A DNA stretch of 11,304 nucleotides from Pseudomonadota bacterium. GTDB taxonomy: Bacteria; Pseudomonadota; Alphaproteobacteria; Rhizobiales; Rhizobiaceae. This document shows, in pieces, positions 1 through 6,574 of this stretch (its first letter is position 1; each line of letters begins with the position of its first letter). Location: assembly GCA_023388675.1 (NCBI GenBank), contig JAEWFU010000069.1, positions 1 to 11,304 on the forward strand. The letters are read 5' to 3'. The notes below the pieces were generated by a model. It was not told the DNA's origin, ran no database searches, and saw only the letters and a program-made list of their open reading frames with translations. Made by a program: the position numbers and the translations under genes.

Positions 1-257
1 TGAAAGTTGCGGCGATCCTCGAATTCGTTGCCGGCTGTATTGCGAAACCGGGCATCGACCAGCTCAAGCAGTTTCTTCTGCATCGGCAGGGCGGCGTGAT
101 CGCCCCCGGCGATACGGTCCTGAACGAGCTGCAGCGATCGCACCATCTGGTAGGGGGCCAGCCTGGCCGCCTCGGTCTGCGCCTGCGCCTGCGCTTGACC
201 GAGACCGAAGGCCGCAAGCGCCAAAGCGGCGAGCGCCATACCGCGCCGCGATGTCAC
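1..257 (-). CDS. motC: MotC, periplasmic motility protein (partial; C-terminus beyond the window)
   Basis: Only the first 85 codons are present. In rhizobia MotC is a periplasmic protein that binds the periplasmic part of MotB and is needed for flagellar rotation. The visible N-terminus has two arginines (residues 4-5), a hydrophobic Ala/Leu core (7-20) and a run of Ala-Gln pairs giving an AQA signal-peptidase site near residue 26. The mature start follows, with a LAPYQMVRSLQ segment resembling rhizobial MotC proteins. I chose the GTG at 255-257: it shares bases with the motB stop (GTGA) and has a GAGG Shine-Dalgarno at 265-268, seven bases away. The in-frame ATG at 237-239 lacks a good site and would remove the basic n-region. 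The position directly after motB supports the call. The identity rests on N-terminal resemblance plus context. Confidence 0.8.
   Translation of the reverse strand, partial: MTSRRGMALAALALAAFGLGQAQAQAQTEAARLAPYQMVRSLQLVQDRIAGGDHAALPMQKKLLELVDARFRNTAGNEFEDRRNF
177..194 (-). repeat. Three tandem copies of a 6-bp unit in the motC signal sequence
   Basis: The unit CTGCGC occurs three times back to back on the plus strand. Read on the coding (minus) strand it encodes Ala-Gln repeats at the signal-peptide cleavage region of MotC. Loss or gain of a unit would stay in frame and change only the c-region length. Confidence 0.7.
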
Positions 258-1522
258 CTCGGCACCTCGACGAAGATCTCGATGCGGCGGTTCGCGTCGG
301 CAAGCGGGTCTTCGGCGACCTTCAGCTTGCGGTCGGCGAAGCCGGCAACCTCGCCGATACGATCTTCCGCCAGACCACCCCGAACGAGCATGTAGTAGGC
401 GGCGTGCGCGCGCGCGGTGGAAAGGCGCCAGTTGTCGTATTCCGCATTGTGGAAAGGCCTGCCATCGGTGTGGCCGTTGATGCGGATCGTGCCTTCATGC
501 TGGCCGAGCGTGCGACCGATCTCTTCCATGGCAAGCACAAGCTGGCCCTGCGGCACGGCGGAGCCGATCTCGAACATGCCGTAGTTGAGTTCGTCCGTCA
601 CCGATATGAGGATGCCTTCCGCCTGCGCGACCACGGAGATGGTGCTGTTCAATTCCGACTCTCGCCCGAACGCGTCGGAGATTTCCTGTCGGATCTGTTC
701 TGCGAGTTGCGTCGTTTCAGCAAGCGCGCCTTCCTCGTTAAGAAGTTGCTCGGGCTCGGCCGATGCCTGCGGCTGTTCCATGGTTTCGGCAGGGGGCACG
801 GTCTCTTCGAGCGCTTGCGACGGCTCAACCATCGCTGTCACAGCCTGGACCTCTTCGGTGCGCTCGCCGTCTTCAGCAGGCTGTGCCTGCCCCCCCGTCG
901 TACGGAATACGTCCAGCTCTGCCGCGTCCTCCGCCGTGGCGATCTCCTGCGACCAGAAGTCGGGCGCGAACGGGTCGCGATAGGATTCACCGCCCTGTGC
1001 GCCGGTTGCCGGGCCGGAGGTCTGCGCTCCCCCGTCGCCCTTGGCCGAAATATTCTGGAGGGTAGCCGTTTGTGCAGCAATCTCGGCCAGAACCGCGTAG
1101 GGGTCGGAGAACAGATGCTGGTCGGAGGTCTTGCGGTCGGCCGACTGGTCGATCGAGTTGGCGTGTTCGCCAGGGCCGGACCGCTGGTCGCGCGAGCCGG
1201 CGGACTGATCCGAGGTTTCTTCCGTATCGTTGTTCGAGCTTTCCGGCGACGTGGAGCTTTCACCGGGGTCGTCCAAGCCCTTGCTGGCCGGCGCGGTGTC
1301 GACCAGCGTCATCGGATTGAAGTAGCTGGCGATCGCGGCCTTGGTGTCCTCATTGGTGGCGTTGACCAGCCACATGACGAGGAAGAAGCACATCAAGGCG
1401 GTCATGAAATCGGCGAATGCGATCTTCCAGACGCCGCCGTGATGGCCTTCCTCATGGTCTCCGCCACCGCGTCGGACGATGATGATCTCTCGCTTGCCCT
1501 CCTCGGCATCGAACGCACTCAT
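254..1522 (-). CDS. motB: MotB, flagellar stator protein with peptidoglycan-binding OmpA-like domain
   Basis: 422 residues. MotB forms the proton-conducting stator with MotA and anchors it to peptidoglycan. A charged, His-rich cytoplasmic N-terminus is followed by one membrane helix (about 34-52) starting AFADFMTALMCFFLVMWLV; Asp38 fits the proton-carrying aspartate. The C-terminal OmpA/MotB domain shows INGHTDGRPF (from about 348), NWRLSTARAHA, and a final NRRIEIFVEV. Between them lies a roughly 200-residue linker (about 65-265) rich in Ser, Glu, Asp, Gln and Pro, making the protein much longer than the 308-residue E. coli MotB; rhizobial MotBs are known to be long. The ATG at 1520-1522 overlaps the upstream stop (ATGA) and has GGAGG at 1530-1534 with a seven-base spacer. 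The upstream in-frame start at 1552 is less likely. motA is not in the window. Confidence 0.93.
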   Translation of the reverse strand: MSAFDAEEGKREIIIVRRGGGDHEEGHHGGVWKIAFADFMTALMCFFLVMWLVNATNEDTKAAIASYFNPMTLVDTAPASKGLDDPGESSTSPESSNNDTEETSDQSAGSRDQRSGPGEHANSIDQSADRKTSDQHLFSDPYAVLAEIAAQTATLQNISAKGDGGAQTSGPATGAQGGESYRDPFAPDFWSQEIATAEDAAELDVFRTTGGQAQPAEDGERTEEVQAVTAMVEPSQALEETVPPAETMEQPQASAEPEQLLNEEGALAETTQLAEQIRQEISDAFGRESELNSTISVVAQAEGILISVTDELNYGMFEIGSAVPQGQLVLAMEEIGRTLGQHEGTIRINGHTDGRPFHNAEYDNWRLSTARAHAAYYMLVRGGLAEDRIGEVAGFADRKLKVAEDPLADANRRIEIFVEVPR

Positions 1523-2172
1523 GAAAGGGCCTCCGAGAGGGCCGTCGACCACTCGGCGAGTCGGGTTTCGAACATGCTGTCATCGATCGCTACGGAAATG
1601 TCGAAATCCACGGTTTCGGTGAAATCGAGCTGGTCGGCGTATTTGGGGAGCTTTTCCTTCAGCGCTTCGTAAAGCGGAAGGCTGCCGCGTACCCGGATGC
1701 GCACTGCCTCGTCGTCGTCGAGCGCGTCGCGGATCACCGATGCCAGCCGCTCGATGGAGCGCTCGCGTACATCGTCTGTCAGTACCACGCCCAGTATCCG
1801 TGCGGTGACGGCCGGCGTCAGCTCGACGACGCGCGTTTCCATGGTTTCGATGCTCTTGAGAATGAGCCCGCTGGCCTCGTCGGCAAAGCGCTGCTGGAGT
1901 GCCGCGACTTCCTCGGCATGCTGCGCGCGGTGGGTCTCCATAGCTTCGGCATGCTGCTGCTCAAGGCGCTCGGTCAGTTCGGCTTCGGCGGCCGCAACCG
2001 CATCCGCCACCAACGCATCCGTATCCACCGGATCGAATGTCGGAAAGTCTGGAAGTGCCGGCAATCCGGCATCGGGAACGGCAAAGCTCGGCGCCGGCGT
2101 AAACACGCCGGCGTTTTCGAGCGGCCGTGCGCCGAAATCCTTCAATGCGTTGGCCAGGGCATTGGAAGCCAT
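1519..2172 (-). CDS. fliH: FliH-like flagellar export ATPase regulator (divergent)
   Basis: 217 residues. FliH/SctL proteins bind the export ATPase FliI and tether it to the export gate and C-ring. An Ala/Pro-rich N-terminus (to about 45) is followed by a charged helical, probably coiled-coil segment (about 50-105, Glu/Gln/Ala-rich). The C-terminal half resembles FliH: an ELTPAVTARILG stretch, an acidic helix and DEAVRIRVRG strand, then DDSMFETRLAEWSTALSEAL near the end, similar to the 'ETRL' terminus of the family. Similarity is distant, and such rhizobial proteins are often left as hypothetical. The ATG at 2170-2172 overlaps the fliF stop as TGATG, and the stop overlaps the motB start as ATGA, so translation is probably coupled on both sides. 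An alternative start at 2199 lies inside fliF and is not favoured. Confidence 0.65.
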   Translation of the reverse strand: MASNALANALKDFGARPLENAGVFTPAPSFAVPDAGLPALPDFPTFDPVDTDALVADAVAAAEAELTERLEQQHAEAMETHRAQHAEEVAALQQRFADEASGLILKSIETMETRVVELTPAVTARILGVVLTDDVRERSIERLASVIRDALDDDEAVRIRVRGSLPLYEALKEKLPKYADQLDFTETVDFDISVAIDDSMFETRLAEWSTALSEALS

Positions 2173-3815
2173 CAGGCGGCAAGCTCCTGGCTCGTCCACT
2201 TACGCAGGATCAGCGCGGACCGCTCCTCGTTGAGATCGACCATCTGGGCCAGCCGGTCCTGCGGTGCCGGCTTGATCTTGAAGCGGATGTCGTCGGCCAT
2301 ATGGTCGGGGAAGCTGTAGCCTTCGCCGTTCTCACCGCCCATCACGTCGGGAAGCTGCATGGAGTCGAGCGGGTTGGGCAGGGAAAGCTGGATGTCGTCG
2401 AAATTCATCGCGTCATCGCCTTCCTTCTTGGTGATCGCCGCCATCATCGGGCGCAGGCCGAACCAAGACACCAGGAAGACAACCACGATGAAGGCGAGGG
2501 CATTGACCATCGTTCCGGTGTGGCGGCCGGCCATTTCGAGCCAGCCGGGCGCGGCCATCTCGGTGCCGACCATGCTTTCGATGAATTCGACGGAGGAGAC
2601 GTTGATGCTGTCGCCGCGCGCTTCGTCGAAACCGGTCGCCGAAGCCACCACCTGGCGGATCTCGGCGATCCGCTGCTCCATGAGTTCCGGCGTCGCACTT
2701 TCGCCGAGCACGGCGGCGAGACGTTCGCTGTTGACCACGACCGCGATCGACAGGCGCTCGACCGTATAGCCGTTGCTGACGGTTGCGACGCGCTTGGAAT
2801 TGAGCTCGTAGTTGGTGGTCTCCTCGCGCCGTTCGCGCTGCTCGGACGAAGCCGGCCCTTCTCCGCCCTCGACGTTTTCTTCCGGGAGGTTCTGCTGGAC
2901 GGTGGTGGGCGGCGCGGCCTGGCGCTGGCTGGCTTCATCATTGGCGCGCACGGACTGCACGGAGCGCGCCACCTGCGATTCCGGATCGAAGATGATCTCC
3001 TCGGTTTGGCGGCTGTCGGTGTTGATGTCGGCCTTGACGCTGGCGCGGAAGTTCTCGTGGCCCAGATAGGGTGACAGCGCGCGGCGGATGTTGTCCTCGA
3101 TCTGCGTCTCGACGGTACGTTCGACCGTGAGCGAGCGGGTGAAGCTGTTGTTGGCCGGATCGTCGCCGGCGGCGAGCAGATCGCCGGATGCGTCGAGTAC
3201 CGTCACCTTGTCGGCGTTGAGCCGCGGCACGGCTGCTGCAACGAGATGACGGATCGCGACCGCTGCCTTGATGCCGTCGTCCCGGCCGGCGCGGATCACG
3301 ACCGAGGCGGTCGGTGCCTGCTCCTCGCGGCGGAAGCTGGCACGCTCCGGCATGACGATATGAACGCGCGCCGACTTGATGCCGGCGATGGACTGGATGG
3401 TGCGGGCGATCTCGCCTTCCAGCGCCCGAACGCGGGTGATTTCCTGCATGAAGGAGGTGAGGCCGAAGGAACCGACATTGTCGAAGAGTTCGTAGCCGGC
3501 GTTGCTGCTGGTCGGCAGGCCACGCTCGGCAAGCAGCATACGCGCCTGGCCGGTGCTTCCGACCGGCACCATGACGCTCGTGCCTTCGCTCGACACGTCG
3601 TAGCGGATGCCGGCTTCGGCGAGCGCGATGCCGATCTGGCCGACGTCGTTCCGGTCGAGCCCGACATAGAGTGTCTCGAAGGATGGCCGATTCAGATAGA
3701 TCGAGGCCGTCAGAATGATGGCGATGACGGCCGCACCGACGCCGCCAAGCATGGCGAGGCGCTTGGGGCCAAAGCTGCGGAGATTGGCGATAAGGGACTG
3801 GATTTGATCAGGCAC
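2172..3815 (-). CDS. fliF: FliF, flagellar MS-ring protein
   Basis: 547 residues, normal for the family. FliF forms the membrane MS ring on which the C-ring and export apparatus assemble. There is a short cytoplasmic N-terminus, TM1 at about 18-41, and the YscJ/FliF ring-building region with FETLYVGLDRNDVGQI, LPTSSNAGYELFD, the EGEIARTIQSI segment and SARVHIVMPERASF. A charged Glu/Gln/Arg periplasmic stretch follows, with TM2 at about 433-456. The cytoplasmic tail ends in VDLNEERSALILRKW, the FliG-binding segment. The start is the GTG at 3813-3815, with GGAG at 3825-3828 and a nine-base spacer. The reading frame stays open to 3980, but that extension runs through the hairpin terminator at 3879-3903 and lacks FliF character. 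It is the first gene of the fliF-fliH-motB-motC operon. No promoter is obvious in the short leader. Confidence 0.95.
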   Translation of the reverse strand: MPDQIQSLIANLRSFGPKRLAMLGGVGAAVIAIILTASIYLNRPSFETLYVGLDRNDVGQIGIALAEAGIRYDVSSEGTSVMVPVGSTGQARMLLAERGLPTSSNAGYELFDNVGSFGLTSFMQEITRVRALEGEIARTIQSIAGIKSARVHIVMPERASFRREEQAPTASVVIRAGRDDGIKAAVAIRHLVAAAVPRLNADKVTVLDASGDLLAAGDDPANNSFTRSLTVERTVETQIEDNIRRALSPYLGHENFRASVKADINTDSRQTEEIIFDPESQVARSVQSVRANDEASQRQAAPPTTVQQNLPEENVEGGEGPASSEQRERREETTNYELNSKRVATVSNGYTVERLSIAVVVNSERLAAVLGESATPELMEQRIAEIRQVVASATGFDEARGDSINVSSVEFIESMVGTEMAAPGWLEMAGRHTGTMVNALAFIVVVFLVSWFGLRPMMAAITKKEGDDAMNFDDIQLSLPNPLDSMQLPDVMGGENGEGYSFPDHMADDIRFKIKPAPQDRLAQMVDLNEERSALILRKWTSQELAA

Positions 3816-3867
3816 GGCTTCACGCTCCGGAAATGCGGCGTGTCCAGAATAGGCAGCGAAGCTTGTG

Positions 3868-3903
3868 CGAAAATGAAATCGGGCCGCCAGCCTGGCGGCC
3901 CGA
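3868..3903 (-). terminator. Intrinsic terminator after the chain-length gene
   Basis: Positions 3879-3903 form a perfect 11-bp GC-rich stem (arm TCGGGCCGCCA and its complement) with a three-base loop. Read on the minus strand it is followed by ATTTCATTTTCG, a U-rich tract with interruptions. It begins 36 bases past the stop of the gene ending at 3940, so it should end the polysaccharide transcript before fliF. It has little U-tract on the plus strand. Confidence 0.8.
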
Positions 3904-3939
3904 GGAACATCCGGGTGGTTACTTGGCGTTTCGAGTGGG

Positions 3940-5346
3940 TCAGTCCATTGCCGAACGTGCCAGCGCGAGGACTGCGCCAAGCCCGGCTCCGGCAGCCAAT
4001 GCCAGCACGAAGACCGCCGAGAGAGACAGGCCGCGGGGCTTCACCGACGGCAGTGCCGGCGAGATGATGCGGGCGCTGGTGGTGTTCAGGCCCTGCTGTT
4101 CGTCGAGCTCGCGCGCACGCACCAGATACGACTCGTAGACCATCTGGCTTGCCTGGGCCTCGCGCTGCAGTTCGCGGAACTGGACCAGCGCCTGCTTGGT
4201 GCCCAGCGACTGGTTTTCGGATTGGTTGAGCATGGTGACGAGCTGCGCCTGGTTCTGGCGCGCGCGATCGAGTTCCTGTTTGGCCGAAACCGCGATCCGG
4301 CGCAGTTCCTCGTCGATCTGGCTGCGCAGCGCAGCAACCTGTTCACGCACACGGATCAGCTCGGGATGCCGGCCCATCAATTCGCGGCTCAACGCACGCT
4401 CTTCGCGTAGCGTCGTGACGTAGGACGAGCGAAGGCTGGCGATCGTACTGGAGAGAAGTGCCTCCGGCAGGGATTCGATGCTTGCGCCGCGCTCGGTCAT
4501 CCCGCGAATCTGCTCATACTTCTCCTCGGCGCGCGAGGCCTCCACTTCGGCCCGGGTCAGTTCGGCGCGAAGCTGGCGAACCTGTTGCTCGCTGACCAAT
4601 GCGCCGTCTGCATCGACGATGCGGTTTGCGGCGCGGTAGTTCTCGACCGCCTCTTCAGCGGCGGCAAGGTTTGCCCGCAACTCGTCCAGCCGGCCGAAGA
4701 GCGCGTCGGAAGCCTGCCTTGCCGTATCGCCGCGCTGTTCGATTTCGGAACTCACGTAAACTTCGGCGATGGCGGAGGCGAGACGGGCAGATTTGTGCGG
4801 GTCGCTCGTGCGGACACTGATGTCGACGATGTAGCTTTCCGGTGCCCGCCACACGCTGACCGACTCCCACAGCGCACGCAGAGCCTGAATTTCCGGCGAC
4901 TCGCCTGGTCCTGAGCCCCCAAGTCCGAGCGCATCCTTGAAACCGGAAAGCATTCCGCGACGCATGCCGAAATCGGGGTCTGCCGCCAGATTTTCCTGGA
5001 CAACCACCTTGCGCAGCACGCTGTCAGAGATCATTACGCGCATCTGGCTTTCGACGACCGCCGTGTTGGCCTCGGCGGTTTGTGCAGGTGGCGTAACCTC
5101 GTTGTCGACGACACGCAGGCCGCGAGGATCGATCAGGATACGGGTCGAGGAGACGTAGGTGGATGGCAGCAGCGCTGCGACCAACACCGCGCCGACCGCA
5201 AGCAGGATCATCGTGGTGACGATCAGGCGCAGATTGTCTCGCAGCGTACCGACCAGCTTTCGAAGGTCGATAAAGGCTGGTCCAGACGCCTGCTGCGTTC
5301 CGCCGCCGCGATAGGAAGTCATGTCCTCATAATTCGCCAAAGTCAT
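3940..5346 (-). CDS. Wzz/GumC-type polysaccharide chain-length determinant, without kinase domain
   Basis: 468 residues. Polysaccharide co-polymerases of this type sit in the inner membrane and control chain length and export of Wzx/Wzy-type exopolysaccharides. TM1 lies at about 41-60, followed by the family segment STRILIDPRGLRVVDNEVTP. A long periplasmic helical, coiled-coil-rich region (about 200-400) comes next. The Pro-containing ALPSVKPRGLSLS motif leads into TM2 (about 442-463), and the protein ends shortly after with SAMD. No Walker A/B motifs or Tyr-rich tail follow, so it is a co-polymerase lacking the BY-kinase part found in ExoP-like fusions. The ATG at 5344-5346 has AGGGG at a suitable distance; a GTG 30 bases upstream also opens the frame. 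It lies 54 bases downstream of the glycosyltransferase gene and is probably co-transcribed with it. Confidence 0.88.
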   Translation of the reverse strand: MTLANYEDMTSYRGGGTQQASGPAFIDLRKLVGTLRDNLRLIVTTMILLAVGAVLVAALLPSTYVSSTRILIDPRGLRVVDNEVTPPAQTAEANTAVVESQMRVMISDSVLRKVVVQENLAADPDFGMRRGMLSGFKDALGLGGSGPGESPEIQALRALWESVSVWRAPESYIVDISVRTSDPHKSARLASAIAEVYVSSEIEQRGDTARQASDALFGRLDELRANLAAAEEAVENYRAANRIVDADGALVSEQQVRQLRAELTRAEVEASRAEEKYEQIRGMTERGASIESLPEALLSSTIASLRSSYVTTLREERALSRELMGRHPELIRVREQVAALRSQIDEELRRIAVSAKQELDRARQNQAQLVTMLNQSENQSLGTKQALVQFRELQREAQASQMVYESYLVRARELDEQQGLNTTSARIISPALPSVKPRGLSLSAVFVLALAAGAGLGAVLALARSAMD

Positions 5347-5400
5347 CTGCCGCACCCCTATCCTATGCCGGAACACCCCGGCGCTGGAACAACTGCTTCT

Positions 5401-6375
5401 CTAAAGTCCTACAAACGCACCGGCGAACTGCGCCACGGCCCGCGGGCCGCGGGCCGGATCACGACGGATCGAACGAAAAATCATCGCCAATCCCGCGCGG
5501 TATGTGCCGAGGCGCACCGCGACGGACGCGAGATAGCTCAGCATCGCCGCCTCGGTGCTGCGGCGGAAGTCGGCCAGCCGCTTCGCATCGAGCCGCGCTG
5601 TGATTGACGGATCGGTGTAGACGGCTTCGATGCCCGGCTTGACCGCATCGAACGGCAGCAGGCGCGTATGCATCGTACTCGTCTCGTGAACACGATAGCT
5701 CATGACGTAGAGACCCGGCACGAACAGGAAGTCGGTGCGTGCGGCGGCCAGGCACCAGAAATGCCAGTCCTCGAGCTTTTGCAGGTTTTCGTCGAAGCCG
5801 CCGCAGGCGTCGAATATTTCGCGCCTGACGATCTGGGCGCCGACCACCATGCAGTTCTTCTGGACTATGCTTTCCAGCACATCCCCGGTCGGCTTGCGGC
5901 GCATAGCCCTAAAATGGCGGCGGCTTCCCGCTGAAGCGCCATCGTGCCGGATACGGTCGTAATCACCGTAGACAAGGCCGGCCTCCGGTTTCGTTCCGGC
6001 GGCTTCGAGGAGCTGATCCAGTGCGCCGGGCCGCGCAAGGTCGTCGGCGTCTACGAAATAGAGCCACTCGCCGGAAGATTCACGCACACCGATGTTGCGT
6101 GCAGCCGATACGCCGACAGAGGCCTTCATGGTTATGACGCGAACGCGCGGGTCGCCGCAGGAAGCCGCCACGTCGCCGCTGCCATCGGTCGAGCCGTCGT
6201 CGACGACGATCACCTCGCCGACGCAATCGCCCTGCGCCAGAACGCTGGAGATGGTGTCCGCGATGAAGGCGGCGGCGTTGCGCGCCGGAATGACGGCACT
6301 GATCGAACCCGACCTTGCCGCCGGGTCCTCGGAGGTTTTGTCCCGATTCAGGTTCCGGGCTGCCTGCCTGTCCAC
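5401..6375 (-). CDS. Family 2 (GT-A) glycosyltransferase
   Basis: 324 residues, no membrane segment, so presumably at the cytoplasmic face of the membrane. GT2 enzymes add a sugar from a nucleotide-sugar to a lipid-linked acceptor. Visible motifs: the Rossmann start SISAVIPARN (24-33), EVIVVDDGSTDGS (54-66), VGVSAARNIGV (87-97), the metal-binding DAD (109-111, in YFVDADDL), and the acidic catalytic pair Glu202-Asp203 in LEDWHFW. The GTG at 6373-6375 was chosen because GGAG lies at 6384-6387 with an eight-base spacer. An in-frame start at 6459 would add 28 residues with no family resemblance. It is divergent from the flippase and followed by the chain-length gene. Donor and acceptor sugars cannot be read from sequence. 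Confidence 0.9.
   Translation of the reverse strand: MDRQAARNLNRDKTSEDPAARSGSISAVIPARNAAAFIADTISSVLAQGDCVGEVIVVDDGSTDGSGDVAASCGDPRVRVITMKASVGVSAARNIGVRESSGEWLYFVDADDLARPGALDQLLEAAGTKPEAGLVYGDYDRIRHDGASAGSRRHFRAMRRKPTGDVLESIVQKNCMVVGAQIVRREIFDACGGFDENLQKLEDWHFWCLAAARTDFLFVPGLYVMSYRVHETSTMHTRLLPFDAVKPGIEAVYTDPSITARLDAKRLADFRRSTEAAMLSYLASVAVRLGTYRAGLAMIFRSIRRDPARGPRAVAQFAGAFVGL
5436..5456 (-). repeat. GC-only hairpin near the 3' end of the glycosyltransferase gene
   Basis: An 8-bp perfect stem (CGGCCCGC and GCGGGCCG) with a five-base loop GGGCC. It includes the 12-bp palindrome at 5437-5448 and a tandem copy of GCGGGCC. It codes for part of DPARGPRAVAQ. No U-tract follows on the minus strand, so it is not a standard terminator; it could cause pausing or stabilise the RNA before the chain-length gene. 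Confidence 0.5.
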
Positions 6376-6388
6376 GAATTGAACTCCA

Positions 6389-6418
6389 CGCTGTTTCGAA
6401 ACGACACAGGCGCTGTTT
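6389..6418. promoter_or_regulatory. Palindrome and direct repeats in the glycosyltransferase leader (possible operator)
   Basis: The 8-base word CGCTGTTT occurs at 6389-6396 and again at 6411-6418, 22 bases apart (about two helical turns). The first copy overlaps a perfect 10-bp palindrome GTTTCGAAAC at 6393-6402. These lie 14-43 bases upstream of the GTG start, in the 199-base divergent gap at 6376-6574. I found no convincing -35/-10 pair for either direction in that gap. An operator role is inference. Confidence 0.3.
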
Positions 6419-6574
6419 TGCCGTGCTCGTTGTCCCAGCCGTTGCAAATCACGGGCCAACGGTGGTTCGGGCAGGGCAGGCGGATATGTTCAGCCTCGCG
6501 TGGGTAAACGGCACGCCGCTTGCTTCCACCATCGTGACGGAAGTTGCGCGTAGAAGGATCGTCTGGGCGGCTGA

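Noticed and set aside
251..1672. 473-codon plus-strand open frame opposite motB
   Set aside because: It is an antisense shadow of a GC-rich gene. The minus strand has clear MotB motifs and coupled starts; the plus frame is Arg/Gly/Leu-rich with no recognisable domain.
2127..3074. 315-codon plus-strand open frame opposite fliF (and the similar frame at 3246-4067)
   Set aside because: His/Asp/Arg-rich composition typical of antisense translation; FliF on the other strand is continuous and fully conserved in layout.
3816..3980. N-terminal extension of fliF to 3980
   Set aside because: It would run through the terminator hairpin and into the chain-length gene; the added residues do not look like FliF, and the GTG at 3815 has a good ribosome site.
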